A stretch of 64,000 nucleotides of DNA from Candidatus Methylophosphatis roskildensis (GCA_016708905.1 JADJEV010000003.1:1364001-1428000); one strand, 5' to 3'; numbered from the stretch's first letter, positions 20,808 to 29,957 are shown. Made by a program: numbers and translations. Notes: generated from the letters alone by a model not told the origin.

Positions 20808-21416
20808 TCAACCCTTGCGGTCACCGTGCACCACCTCGACCAGGCGCACCGCTTCCTGCTCCATGTCGACCACGATCGACTCGACCAGCCCACGGTAGTA
20901 GCGATAGAAGATCATTGCGGGAATCGCGATCAGAATGCCGAAGCCGGCGTTGTAGAGCGCAATCGAAATCCCGTGTGCCAGTTGCTGCGGATTGGCTGAG
21001 TTGGGTGTCTGGGAGCCGAAGATCTCGATCATGCCGACGATCGTGCCGAACAGGCCCATCAGCGGCGCGACGGTCGCGATAGTGCCGAGGCTGGTGAGGA
21101 AGCGTTCGAGTTCGTGGGCCACTGCACGTCCGGCTTCCTCGATCGATTCCTTCATGACGTCGCGCGAGCTCCTGACGTTGCGCAATCCTGCCGCGAGCAC
21201 ACGGCCCAGCGGGGAATGCACGCCCAGGCGCGCGAGCATGTCGTCGGTCACGCCACCGCGCCGGAAGTCGGCGATCACGTTTTCGACCAGGCCGGGCGGC
21301 ACGATCTTGTTCCGCCGCAACGTGATCCCGCGCTCGATAATGAGTGCGACCGCAATGATGGATGCGACCAGCAAGGGCCAGATCGGCCAACCCGCAGCGC
21401 GAATGATATCGAACAC
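20808..21416 (-). CDS. exbB: Biopolymer transport protein ExbB/TolQ (MotA/TolQ/ExbB proton channel)
   Basis: The 202-aa polytopic protein starts at a GTG giving MFDIIRAAGWPIWPLLVASI, seven bases after GGAG; a GTG five codons upstream (21431) is less likely. The proton-channel domain carries LTSLGTIATVAPLMGLFGTIVGMIEIF, the diagnostic ExbB/TolQ segment. It energises TonB-type transport together with ExbD. It is the first gene of the exbB-exbD-lpxK-trm112-kdsB-adk-pfp run and diverges from xseA. Confidence 0.94.
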   Translation of the reverse strand: MFDIIRAAGWPIWPLLVASIIAVALIIERGITLRRNKIVPPGLVENVIADFRRGGVTDDMLARLGVHSPLGRVLAAGLRNVRSSRDVMKESIEEAGRAVAHELERFLTSLGTIATVAPLMGLFGTIVGMIEIFGSQTPNSANPQQLAHGISIALYNAGFGILIAIPAMIFYRYYRGLVESIVVDMEQEAVRLVEVVHGDRKG

Positions 21417-21552
21417 GCAAGACTCCTGCACTCTTTGGAATAACCGCGCACTTTAATCTCGCCCCCCCGATTCGGCAAGTGAAGTGCGATGATCGAAGGA
21501 TGCCGCCCATCGCAGCACGGCGTTCTTCGAATGACGTTTCAGTGCCCTGGCC

Positions 21553-21577
21553 CTTATCCACAGATGCTGTGGATAAG
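21553..21577. promoter_or_regulatory. Inverted pair of perfect DnaA boxes
   Basis: CTTATCCACAG (21553-21563) and CTGTGGATAAG (21567-21577) form a perfect 11-bp palindrome with a 3-bp spacer. Each arm contains an exact TTATCCACA DnaA box. The rest of this 356-bp exbB-xseA intergenic region (21417-21772) includes an AT-rich block around 21640-21690, unusual for this genome, and no further gene. Confidence 0.6.
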
Positions 21578-21772
21578 CCTGTGAATTGCGGCTGCACGAC
21601 TAGGCTAAGTCGTGTTTTCGCAAGGCTTTTTCTTGCCCCGACCAAAAATGAAGCTTTAGTTACAATTCAATTAAATCAACATGTTGCGCGTAGAACGACG
21701 ACAGGTATGGCGTAGCGGGACGATTCGTTGCCGGAAGCCGCGCCAACTGTGGATTCCGCTACAATCGAGCCA

Positions 21773-23131
21773 ATGTCCACGCCGGTTCCACAGCCGATTC
21801 CGCCCGCAATTTCAGCATCGGCGCCAGTTTTCAGTGTTTCGTCGCTCAATCGCCTGGTTCGTGAAACACTCGAACGCGCACTTCCATTGAGCTGGATCTC
21901 CGGAGAGATCTCCAATCTGACGCGCGCCGCATCGGGTCACGTCTATTTCTCGCTCAGGGACGCGAGCGCTCAAGCGCGTTGCGTGATGTTCCGCAACCGC
22001 GCACAACTCGTGCCGTTCGAACTGGCCAACGGTCTGCAGGTCGAGGTTCGCGCCCTGGTAACGCTGTATGAGGCGCGCGGCGACTTTCAACTCAACGTCG
22101 AAACCGCGCGGCGCGCCGGTCTCGGCGCATTGTTCGAAGCCTTTGCCCGCCTCAAGGACAAACTTGCCGCGGAGGGCCTGTTCGACGATGCGCGCAAGCG
22201 GCCGCTGCCACGGTTTCCGCGCCGCATCGGCGTGATCACGTCGTTGCAGGCAGCGGCCTTGCGCGACGTCCTGGCGGCGCTGGCGCGCCGCGCACCGCAG
22301 ATTCCGATACTCGTCCATGCGGTGCCGGTCCAGGGCGAAGGCGCAGCAGCCGAGATTGCGAATGCCCTGCGTCTCGCCGCGGCACGCAACGAATGCGAGG
22401 TGTTGATCGTCGCTCGTGGCGGCGGCAGCATCGAGGATCTGTGGGCGTTCAACGAAGAAAACCTGGCGCGTGCGATCGCGGCGTGCCCGATGCCGGTGAT
22501 CGCCGGCATCGGGCACGAATCCGACTTTACCATCGCCGACCTGGTCGCCGACCAGCGCGCAGCCACGCCGACCGCTGCTGCCGAGTTGGCAAGCGCGGGC
22601 TGGTTCGCCGCGCGAATCCAGTTCCCCGAACTCGGCCGCAAGCTGCGGAACGCGATCGAAGCGATACTGGCCCGTCACATGCAGCAAGTCGATGTCGCGG
22701 CACGCCGATTGGTTCATCCGGCGCAGCGACTGCGTGAGGCCGCCAGCCGGCTCGCACACCTCGGCGCACGTATCACCTCTGCCGCTTCGCGAGGCATCGA
22801 AAGGAATGCGGCGCAGCTCGTTCGCCTGCGCCTGACCTGGAACGCCCACCGCCCGGATTTCGCCGCCATGCGCACCCGCTGCGAGGGCGCCGAATCGCGC
22901 CTGACAATGAGCTGGGCAAGAACCCACGCCGATCTGGGATCGAGGATCGCTCGTCTGGCCGACGCACTCGCGCATCTGAACCCGCAGGCCACGCTGGACC
23001 GCGGCTACAGCATCACTTACGCGGCCGACGGCAGCATCGTGCGAAACAGCAAAACCGTTGCGCCCGGCAACCAAGTGTCGATCCGCTTTGCCGCAGGCAC
23101 GGCACACGCAAGCATCACGCGCAGCGATTGA
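21773..23131 (+). CDS. xseA: Exodeoxyribonuclease VII large subunit
   Basis: With XseB it degrades single-stranded DNA to oligonucleotides. The 452-aa protein begins with a short Pro-rich stretch, then the family N-terminal OB fold (FSVSSLNRLVRETLERALPLSWISGEISNLTRAASGH). The central catalytic region carries RIGVITSLQAAALRDV and VLIVARGGGSIEDLWAFNEE...AGIGHESDFTIADLVADQRA. A helical C-terminal half ends with LDRGYSI. I chose the ATG at 21773; an in-frame TTG at 21728 is also possible because neither has a strong ribosome binding site. xseB is not in the window. Confidence 0.93.
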   Translation: MSTPVPQPIPPAISASAPVFSVSSLNRLVRETLERALPLSWISGEISNLTRAASGHVYFSLRDASAQARCVMFRNRAQLVPFELANGLQVEVRALVTLYEARGDFQLNVETARRAGLGALFEAFARLKDKLAAEGLFDDARKRPLPRFPRRIGVITSLQAAALRDVLAALARRAPQIPILVHAVPVQGEGAAAEIANALRLAAARNECEVLIVARGGGSIEDLWAFNEENLARAIAACPMPVIAGIGHESDFTIADLVADQRAATPTAAAELASAGWFAARIQFPELGRKLRNAIEAILARHMQQVDVAARRLVHPAQRLREAASRLAHLGARITSAASRGIERNAAQLVRLRLTWNAHRPDFAAMRTRCEGAESRLTMSWARTHADLGSRIARLADALAHLNPQATLDRGYSITYAADGSIVRNSKTVAPGNQVSIRFAAGTAHASITRSD

Positions 23132-23144
23132 AGCGTGATCGAGG

Positions 23145-23174
23145 TTGTCATCAATGGCAATCTCTCACTAGAAT
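23145..23174 (+). promoter_or_regulatory. Promoter of sodB
   Basis: TTGTCA (23145-23150) and TAGAAT (23169-23174) are 18 bp apart and lie just after the xseA stop, 60 bp before the sodB ATG. They resemble a sigma70 promoter. Confidence 0.6.
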
Positions 23175-23233
23175 GACCGGAATTGCGGCACGTTTTGAAC
23201 GCCCAAGTATCCACGACCCGACGGAGAACCCAC

Positions 23234-23815
23234 ATGGAACACACCCTGCCCGCTCTGCCCTACGCGATGGACGCGCTCGCCCCGAGCATATCGAAGGAAA
23301 CCTTCGAGTTTCACTACGGCAAGCACCATCAGGCCTATGTCACCAACCTCAACAATCTGATCAAGGGCACCGAGTTCGAGAACCTCGCCCTGGAAGACAT
23401 CATCAGGAAGTCCAGTGGCGGCATCTTCAACAACTCCGCCCAGGTCTGGAACCACACCTTCTTCTGGAACAGCATGAAGCCTAACGGCGGCGCTGCGCCA
23501 AGCGGCGCGCTGGCCGACGCGATCAACAAGAAGTGGGGCTCGTTCGACGCCTTCAAGGAAGCCTTCACGAAGAGCGCGGTCGGCAATTTCGGCGCCGGCT
23601 GGACCTGGCTCGTGAAGAAGGCCGACAGCACGGTCGACATCGTCAACACCAGCAACGCGGGGACGCCGTTCACCACAGGTGACAAACCCCTGCTCACCAT
23701 CGACGTGTGGGAACATGCCTATTACATCGACTACCGCAATGCGCGGCCCAAGTTTGTCGAGGCCTTTCTCAACTCGCTCGCCAATTGGGAGTTCGCCGCG
23801 AAGAACTTCGGCTGA
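23234..23815 (+). CDS. sodB: Superoxide dismutase, Fe type
   Basis: It converts superoxide to O2 and H2O2. The 193-aa protein starts [17 protein letters not shown] behind GGAGA. Metal ligands are visible in the expected places: His in [11 protein letters not shown], His in WNHTFFW, and Asp/His in [13 protein letters not shown]. The pattern [16 protein letters not shown] is typical of iron enzymes. It has its own promoter and a strong terminator, so it appears monocistronic; no signal peptide. Confidence 0.96.
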   Translation: MEHTLPALPYAMDALAPSISKETFEFHYGKHHQAYVTNLNNLIKGTEFENLALEDIIRKSSGGIFNNSAQVWNHTFFWNSMKPNGGAAPSGALADAINKKWGSFDAFKEAFTKSAVGNFGAGWTWLVKKADSTVDIVNTSNAGTPFTTGDKPLLTIDVWEHAYYIDYRNARPKFVEAFLNSLANWEFAAKNFG

Positions 23816-23895
23816 TCGGACGCTTTTCGGAATCGAGAATTGAATCGAGAACTTGAGGACTAAAATCTCGGGTGACTGAGAATCAAGCGGATGAG

Positions 23896-23928
23896 ACGGC
23901 GAGGGGCAATACCCTCGCCGTTTTTTTT
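23896..23928 (+). terminator. Rho-independent terminator after sodB
   Basis: A perfect 10-bp stem (23896-23905 and 23912-23921) is followed directly by a run of eight T residues. It is the clearest intrinsic terminator in the window. The stretch between it and the next gene (23929-24104) shows nothing else. Confidence 0.9.
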
Positions 23929-24104
23929 ATGGATTCTCATGAACCCCATGCCACCTCTACTCGGAAGAGATTGGCGGCCAAGCCCGCCAATGGTCTCCAC
24001 CCTTGCGGGGAATACGAACGAATCGCCCAAGTGAGCGCGACCGTGGCATTCGCACCAAGGAACCGATTCTCAATGGCGGCTTCCCATGCAATGGAGGAAA
24101 CGCA

Positions 24105-24911
24105 ATGGCAATGATCACGAAGTCTCAAGACGACGATAGGCGGGGCGGCACTACGGCAGCATGGCGCGCAGGCTTGGCAGGACTGTGCCTGGCCCTGCTG
24201 CTGGCGCCCTTGCCGGCCCAGGCGATCGAAGTCCAGGAACTGATCCGCCACATCGACAGCCTGTGGCGCGGCAACACCTCGCAGGCGACCATGACCATGA
24301 CGGTGAAAACGCGCCGCTATCAACGCACCATGACCATGGAGGCGTGGTCGCGCGGCAAGGACTACTCGCTGGTGGTGATACGCGAACCGATCAAGGACCG
24401 CGGCATCGCCACGCTGAAGGTCGAGGACAACATCTGGAACTACCTGCCCAAGATCAACCGCGTCACCAAGGTGCCGTCGAGCATGATGTCCGGATCGTGG
24501 ATGGGCAGCCATTTCACCAATGACGACCTGGTGAAGGACAGCACCTTCGAGGATGACTACACCTCGAAGATCACCTTCGAGGGCGAGCGCGACGGGCGCA
24601 CCGTGTATGAACTGACCTCGCTGCCCAAGCCCGATGCGCCGGTGGTGTGGGGCAAGGTGGTGATGCTGATCGAGCAGAAGACCCTGGCCCCCTACAAGAA
24701 CGTCTACTACGACGAGGAAGGCGTGCTGATTCGCACCATGACATTCGATCAGACCAAGAAAATCGACGAGCGGGTCATCCCCATGCGCCTGATCCTGCAG
24801 CCGGAGGACAAGCCGGACGAATCGACGGTGATCGTCTATGACGACATCGCCTTCGGCGTGCCGCTGGAGCCGTCGTTCTTCTCGCTGCAAAGCCTGCAAA
24901 GACGGCACTAG
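24105..24911 (+). CDS. Outer membrane lipoprotein-sorting (LolA-like) protein
   Basis: The 268-aa exported protein starts at MAMITKSQ after a strong GGAGGAAA site. A signal peptide (GLAGLCLALLLAPLPAQA) ends near residue 42. The mature part begins IEVQELIRHIDSLWRG and has TMTVKTRRYQRTMTMEAWSRGKDYSL and NIWNYLPKINRVTKVPSSMM, matching the COG2834-type lipoprotein-sorting family whose beta-fold resembles LolA. Such proteins are thought to carry lipids or lipoproteins across the periplasm. It is first in an operon with two FtsX-type permeases, an ATPase and a barrel, 2 bp before the first permease. Confidence 0.85.
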   Translation: MAMITKSQDDDRRGGTTAAWRAGLAGLCLALLLAPLPAQAIEVQELIRHIDSLWRGNTSQATMTMTVKTRRYQRTMTMEAWSRGKDYSLVVIREPIKDRGIATLKVEDNIWNYLPKINRVTKVPSSMMSGSWMGSHFTNDDLVKDSTFEDDYTSKITFEGERDGRTVYELTSLPKPDAPVVWGKVVMLIEQKTLAPYKNVYYDEEGVLIRTMTFDQTKKIDERVIPMRLILQPEDKPDESTVIVYDDIAFGVPLEPSFFSLQSLQRRH

Positions 24912-24913
24912 CC

Positions 24914-26230
24914 ATGCAGCAATCGCACGCCGCCTCCCCCGCGAGCCGCCTGCCGATACTGGTCTTCATCGCCTGGCGCAACATCTGGCGCAGTCCGGTG
25001 CGCAGCATCCTGACCATTTCGGCGCTGGCCAGCGGCCTGGTGATGGTGATCCTCTACGCGGCGATGATGGAGGGCATGATTCGGCAGATGGTGCATCAGG
25101 CCACCGCCATCTCGGTCGGCCATTTGCAAGTGCATCGCCAGGCTTACATCGACGACCAGGATCTGTACGCCACTTTGCCCTGGTCCTATCTGGACAAGAT
25201 CAGGCAGGACATTCCCGGGATTCAGGTGGCGCCGCGCTTGTATGCCTCCGGGCTGGCCAGTACGGCGGAAACCTCGACCGGGGTGCTGATCAAGGCGGTC
25301 GATCCGCGGCGCGAAGCGGAGGTCACCCAAATGCTGGAGCAGGTGCGCAGCGGCACGCTCGAGCTGGGGCGCGCCAGCGACAGCAAGGAAGGCCTGCCGC
25401 GCTACAACCTGGTGATCGGCGCGCAACTGGCCAAGAACATGAACCTGGCGCCGGGCAGCGAGCTGATCCTGGTCACTCAGGCGGCGGACGGCAGCGTCGG
25501 CAATGCCCTGTACCGTATCGCCGCGGTGCTCAAGCCGCTGGAGCCCAACTTCGATCGCATGGGCGTGCTGATGTTGATCGAGGCCTACCAGAAGCTGATG
25601 TATCTGGACGACGGCTTTCACGAATTGGCGATCCATGTCGACGACATCACCCGGCTGGAAGCGGTCCAGGCCGAGCTCGATGCCGAATTGAAGAGGCTGA
25701 TGGCAGCGCAGCCGCTGGACGAACTGGGCGGCAAACCGGTCGTGCGCAACTGGCGTCAGCTCACGCCTATGGTGGCCGACATGCTGGAGATGAGCAAGAT
25801 GATCACCTTCGTCGTCGGCTTCATCGTCATCTCGCTGGCCTCGATGGGCATGCTCAATACCATGCTGATGGCGGTGCATGAGCGCACCCACGAGTTTGGC
25901 ATCCTGCTGGCGATCGGCATGAAACGGCGCTGGCTGCTGCTGATGGTGTTGCTCGAATCGCTGTTCCTGGCGCTGGTATCGGCGCTGGCGGGCGTGGCCC
26001 TGGGTGCGGGTGTCGTGAGCCTGTTCGGCGAGCGCGGCATCGATCTCTCCGGCACCCTGCCCGACGGTTATGACTGGGGCGGGCTGGTGTTCGAACCCTA
26101 TCTGCAACTGCATCTCGCGCCGGCGGACCTGCTCAACGCCAGCCTGCTGATGATCGTCATCACCCTGCTGGCCGCGCTGATGCCGGCCTGGCGCACGGTA
26201 CGGCTCAAACCCGCGGAGGCGATGCGATGA
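24914..26230 (+). CDS. ABC transporter permease, FtsX/LolC-E (MacB) type, first subunit
   Basis: The 438-aa inner-membrane protein starts at MQQSHAASPASR. One N-terminal helix follows FIAWRNIWRSPVRSILTISAL; then comes a large periplasmic MacB-type domain (about residues 60-290) and three C-terminal helices around MSKMITFVVGFIVISLASMGM, MLLESLFLALVSALAGVALG and MIVITLLAALMPAW. This is the topology of LolC/LolE and MacB, which act mechanically on periplasmic substrates rather than forming a channel. Its stop overlaps the second permease start by 4 bp. Confidence 0.9.
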   Translation: MQQSHAASPASRLPILVFIAWRNIWRSPVRSILTISALASGLVMVILYAAMMEGMIRQMVHQATAISVGHLQVHRQAYIDDQDLYATLPWSYLDKIRQDIPGIQVAPRLYASGLASTAETSTGVLIKAVDPRREAEVTQMLEQVRSGTLELGRASDSKEGLPRYNLVIGAQLAKNMNLAPGSELILVTQAADGSVGNALYRIAAVLKPLEPNFDRMGVLMLIEAYQKLMYLDDGFHELAIHVDDITRLEAVQAELDAELKRLMAAQPLDELGGKPVVRNWRQLTPMVADMLEMSKMITFVVGFIVISLASMGMLNTMLMAVHERTHEFGILLAIGMKRRWLLLMVLLESLFLALVSALAGVALGAGVVSLFGERGIDLSGTLPDGYDWGGLVFEPYLQLHLAPADLLNASLLMIVITLLAALMPAWRTVRLKPAEAMR

Positions 26231-27507
26231 ACAGCCGGCACAGCCATCTGCCTGTCGCCATGCTGTTGATGCTGGCCTGGCGCAACATCTGGCGCCACTG
26301 GCGCCGCACCCTGATCACCCTGAGTTCGATCGCAATCGGCTTCGCCTTGTCGGTGCTGATGATCGGCATCGGCGACGGCGCGCACAACTCGCTGATCCGC
26401 AATGCCATCAAGCTCGGCGAGGGGCACATCACCGTGCAGCCGCGCGGCTATCTCGAAGCGCCGGCCAATCACAAGTATCTGGCCGACGGCAAGGCACTGC
26501 TGGCGAAGCTGGATGCACTCGAGGTGCCGGGCAGTGTCGAGCCGCGCATCGCCCTACAGGTGCTCGCCAGCACCGCCAATAATTCCGTCGGGGCAGGGCT
26601 GGAAGGGCTGAGCCCGCGCGGCGACCGGCGTGTCGACATGCTCAAGCCGCACCTGGTGGACGGCGCCTGGATCGAACCCGGCGATCTGCGCGGCATCGTC
26701 ATCGGTGCCGGCATGGCCGGCAAGCTCAAGGCCAAGGTCGGCGGCAAGGTGGTGTTGATGGCCGGCAAGCAAGGCGGCGATTCACAGGCGCAACTGGCGC
26801 GCGTGCGCGGCATCTTCGACTCCAAGGTGGATGAGCTGGACGACTACCTGATCCTCGGCGACATTGCGCTTGCGCGGCGTTTTCTCGAAGGCGAAGGCGC
26901 CGACCCCACCCTGGAACCGGTGACACGCTTCGCCGTGTTCCTCGACGATCCGGATGACATGGCCGCCTGGAAGGCGCGCCTGAAGGCGGCGCTCGAGAGC
27001 GACCGCGTCGCGGTGCTGGACTGGCAGGAGATGATGCCGCAACTGGTGCAATTCATCATGGTCGACGATGCGGGCAACTACATCTTTCTGGTGCTGATCC
27101 TGATCATGGTGGTGTTCGGCATCCTCAACACGGTGTTGATGAGCGTGCTGGAACGTACGCGTGAATTCGGCCTGCTGCGCGCGCTGGGGCTCGCCCGCCG
27201 GCAACTGCTGGCGCTGGTGTTCTGCGAGTCCTTGGTGCTGAGCCTGCTGGCGGTGACCATCGGCTGGATCATGGGCGGGGGAACGCATCTGTGGTTTTCG
27301 ACGCACGGCATCGACATCGCGTCGCTGATGGGCGGCGGCAGTACCGCGATGATGGGATCCTTCATGGACCCGGTGATCCGTACCGAATTGTCATGGGATC
27401 GAGTGGTTCAGCTTACCCTGATCATTTTCGGCGCCACGCTGGGCAGCGGCATCTATCCGGCGATCAAGGCGGCGCGGGTGACACCCGTGCAGGCATTGCG
27501 CACATGA
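26227..27507 (+). CDS. ABC transporter permease, FtsX/LolC-E (MacB) type, second subunit
   Basis: The 426-aa protein is a paralogue of the preceding permease: the N-terminal motif LMLAWRNIWRHWRRTLITLS mirrors AWRNIWRSPVRSILTIS. A periplasmic domain is followed by three C-terminal helices starting at IFLVLILIMVVFGILNTVLM. ERTREFGLLRALGLARRQLL is the coupling segment expected to touch the ATPase. It overlaps the first permease (ATGA) and lies 40 bp before the ATPase gene, so the two probably form a LolCE-like heterodimer. Confidence 0.9.
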   Translation: MNSRHSHLPVAMLLMLAWRNIWRHWRRTLITLSSIAIGFALSVLMIGIGDGAHNSLIRNAIKLGEGHITVQPRGYLEAPANHKYLADGKALLAKLDALEVPGSVEPRIALQVLASTANNSVGAGLEGLSPRGDRRVDMLKPHLVDGAWIEPGDLRGIVIGAGMAGKLKAKVGGKVVLMAGKQGGDSQAQLARVRGIFDSKVDELDDYLILGDIALARRFLEGEGADPTLEPVTRFAVFLDDPDDMAAWKARLKAALESDRVAVLDWQEMMPQLVQFIMVDDAGNYIFLVLILIMVVFGILNTVLMSVLERTREFGLLRALGLARRQLLALVFCESLVLSLLAVTIGWIMGGGTHLWFSTHGIDIASLMGGGSTAMMGSFMDPVIRTELSWDRVVQLTLIIFGATLGSGIYPAIKAARVTPVQALRT

Positions 27508-27547
27508 ATGGACGAGACGTCGATCGAACTCTGGAAGGAGCACGGAG

Positions 27548-28258
27548 ATGGCATTGCTGAGCTTGCATGGCATCGGCAAACGCTACCGCCAGGGCGAGGT
27601 GGAGGTGAGCGCGCTGCAGGGTATCGACCTCGAGATCGAGGAAGGCGAATTCGTGGCGCTGGTCGGTCCCTCCGGTTCGGGAAAGACCACCTTGCTCAAT
27701 ATTGTCGGCGGATTGGATGCACCGAGCGAAGGCAGAACCGAACTCAACGGCACCGACATCACGACGCTGAAGGAAGCCCGCTTGTCGGACTTTCGCCTGT
27801 TCCAGCTCGGGTTCATCTTTCAGGCCTACAACCTGGTTCCGGTATTGAGCGCACTTGAGAATGTCGAACTGGTGATGGTGATGCAGGGCCGTCCGGCCGA
27901 AGACCGGCGCCGGCGCGCCCAACATTACCTGGATCTGGTCGGGCTGGACAAAGTCATGCACCGTCGCCCCTCGGCGCTCAGCGGCGGGCAGCAGCAGCGT
28001 GTCGCCGTGGCGCGCGCGCTGGCGGCCGGTCCACGCCTGGTGCTCGCCGACGAACCGACCGCCAACCTGGATTCCGAAAACGCGACGGCCCTGCTGGATA
28101 TCATGCATCGCCTCGCGCGCAAACAGAAGACCACCTTCATCTTTTCCACACACGATCAACGCGTCATGGAGCGCGCCGAGCGGATAGTCACCCTGCGTGA
28201 CGGGAAGATCGTCGACGACCGGCGTGTCGAGGCTCGTCACCACGAACATGCGGATTAG
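27548..28258 (+). CDS. ABC transporter ATP-binding protein, LolD/MacB type
   Basis: The 236-aa cytoplasmic ATPase has Walker A GPSGSGKTTLLN, the Q-loop FIFQAYNLVPVLSALENVEL, signature LSGGQQQRVAVARAL, Walker B LVLADEPTANLD and the H-loop in FSTHDQRV. The sequence after the Q-loop (YNLVPVLSALENV) is typical of the LolD/MacB/FtsE group. It powers the two adjacent FtsX-type permeases. GGAGCACGGAG precedes the ATG. Its 3' end overlaps the barrel gene by 11 bp. Confidence 0.93.
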   Translation: MALLSLHGIGKRYRQGEVEVSALQGIDLEIEEGEFVALVGPSGSGKTTLLNIVGGLDAPSEGRTELNGTDITTLKEARLSDFRLFQLGFIFQAYNLVPVLSALENVELVMVMQGRPAEDRRRRAQHYLDLVGLDKVMHRRPSALSGGQQQRVAVARALAAGPRLVLADEPTANLDSENATALLDIMHRLARKQKTTFIFSTHDQRVMERAERIVTLRDGKIVDDRRVEARHHEHAD

Positions 28259-29462
28259 CTTGTGCCTGTTCGCAGCCGCATTGCTGCCGCTGTCCACGGT
28301 GCACGCCGCGCAACTGACGGGGCGTGCCTCGCTGTTCGGTTCCGCCGCCCGGGCCGAGCCTGGCGATATCGGCAACACCGGCTCGGGCGACCGGACCCTG
28401 ACGTCCGATCAGCAGAGCCTGCGCCTGATGCTCGACGATGCCCAGGACAAGGTCGAGTGGTCGCTGCACGTGAAGACGGCCAGGCAGCATCTGCGCGGTA
28501 TTCCTCCTGCCGCGGGTCATTCCAGCGACTTGTTTCGCTATCACCCATGGGCCGGCGATTGGGTGGATAAGACCGGCACCGATAGTTCCACGCGCGTCGG
28601 CTACGAACTGGACCGTGCCGTCTACAAACGCCGCTTCGGTCAAATTGCGGCGAGCCTCGGCCGCCAGCCCATCGACTGGGGCAGCGGCCGCTTCTGGCAG
28701 CCGATGAACGTGTTTGGCGCGTTTGCCCCGACCGATCTGGATACCGACTTCAAGCCGGGGATCGATACGGCCGTCGTCGACTGGTTTCCCTCCGCGTTTT
28801 CATCGCTGACCGCGGTCTATGCCTTGTCCCCGAGGAACGATCAGACCATCGACGACAGCGCCGCGATTCGCTATCGGCGTCAGGTCGGCGAGCGATCCGA
28901 GATGGCCTTGCTGGCCGGGCGGGTGATCGGCAACGACGTCGCCGGCGCCTCTTTCGAGACCGATTGGGCCGGCCTGGGATGGCGCATCGAGGGCGTGCGC
29001 TACAAGCTCGAACAGCCGCGTGAGAACTCCGTCTTCTGGATCGCCGGCGTCGACTATCAGGTCGGGAACGGCACGTCGGTGATCGCCGAATGGTACGAGA
29101 ACAGTCGCGGCGCAGCGGATGAGCCATCCCTGGCTGCAATGCAGTCGGACCGGCTGGTGGCCAGCGGACTTCAGCCGCAACTGGGCCGGCGAGTGCTGGG
29201 CTTGTCCGCGGAGAAAGACATCACACCGCTGGTGCATGGCAGCTACAAGCTTTTCCTCAGTCCACTGACGAGCGCGAACGGCCGGACGAACACCTCACTA
29301 TTGCACCAGCTCAGCGTCGTCTATTCGGTCAGCAACGAGTCCGACCTGCTGCTTTCCTTGCTCTATGCCAGCGGCAAGGGCCTGAATGCGCAAGGCCAGC
29401 CACGGTCGGAGTTCGGCCACCAGCCCGCGAGCGTGACATTGCGCTTGCGCTACTATTTTTGA
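28248..29462 (+). CDS. Predicted outer-membrane beta-barrel protein
   Basis: The 404-aa protein starts at MRISLCLFAAALLPLSTVHA, a clean signal peptide with cleavage likely after AQ/AA around residue 20. The mature sequence alternates polar and aromatic residues as in transmembrane strands and ends LRLRYYF, with the C-terminal phenylalanine recognised by the BAM machinery. Motifs such as GRQPIDWGSGRFWQPMNVF recall porin-like or export-barrel families, but I cannot name one. Its start lies inside the ATPase gene, so it is translationally coupled and probably functions with the exporter as its outer-membrane component. Confidence 0.8.
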   Translation: MRISLCLFAAALLPLSTVHAAQLTGRASLFGSAARAEPGDIGNTGSGDRTLTSDQQSLRLMLDDAQDKVEWSLHVKTARQHLRGIPPAAGHSSDLFRYHPWAGDWVDKTGTDSSTRVGYELDRAVYKRRFGQIAASLGRQPIDWGSGRFWQPMNVFGAFAPTDLDTDFKPGIDTAVVDWFPSAFSSLTAVYALSPRNDQTIDDSAAIRYRRQVGERSEMALLAGRVIGNDVAGASFETDWAGLGWRIEGVRYKLEQPRENSVFWIAGVDYQVGNGTSVIAEWYENSRGAADEPSLAAMQSDRLVASGLQPQLGRRVLGLSAEKDITPLVHGSYKLFLSPLTSANGRTNTSLLHQLSVVYSVSNESDLLLSLLYASGKGLNAQGQPRSEFGHQPASVTLRLRYYF

Positions 29463-29480
29463 TCTACTGGAGGAGACACC

Positions 29481-29957
29481 ATGAAACGCTTTGACGTTGA
29501 CACGAATTCGGTCGGACGCCGCAACACCAGTCGCCTGCACCTTCTTTGTCTGTTGGGCCTGCTTCTATCGGGCGCCGTTCTGGCAGACGATCAGCGCCAA
29601 TTGGTCACCCTGCCGGCACCCGCCCAGGAAGCCCTGCGTCTGGAAATGCTCGACAACCTGGTCGCCATCAACGAGATTCTCGGGCTCGTGGCTGCCGACA
29701 AACTCAAGGAGGCAGGAGAAATCGCCGAGCAGAAGCTCGGGCTTTCTGCCCAGGGCAAGCACCGGGACAAGCCGTTCGAGGCCCGCCCGGGACCGCACAT
29801 GCCGCCAGCCATGCATTCGCTGGGCATGGACGGCCATCGCGCCGCGAGCGAATTCGCCAAAGCGGCACAGACTGGCGACCGCAACCGGACCCTCGCGCTA
29901 CTGCCGGGCCTCACCAACGCTTGCGTGACTTGCCACTTTTCCTATCGAACGCGATGA
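29481..29957 (+). CDS. Small c-type cytochrome, cytochrome c'/c556-like
   Basis: The 158-aa exported protein has a signal peptide (LLCLLGLLLSGAVLA) and one haem-binding site, CVTCH, only nine residues from the C-terminus. That placement in ACVTCHFSYRTR is typical of cytochrome c' and c556 four-helix bundles. The middle is helix-rich and includes MHSLGMDGHRAASEFAKAAQTGD. Haem would be attached in the periplasm. It lies 18 bp after the barrel gene and ends the operon, an unusual companion for a LolCDE-like exporter. Confidence 0.8.
   Translation: MKRFDVDTNSVGRRNTSRLHLLCLLGLLLSGAVLADDQRQLVTLPAPAQEALRLEMLDNLVAINEILGLVAADKLKEAGEIAEQKLGLSAQGKHRDKPFEARPGPHMPPAMHSLGMDGHRAASEFAKAAQTGDRNRTLALLPGLTNACVTCHFSYRTR

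Noticed and set aside
24908..26113. Minus-strand open frame opposite the first permease
   Set aside because: His/Gln/Arg-rich composition typical of an antisense frame in GC-rich DNA; the plus strand has clear FtsX-type permease sequence.
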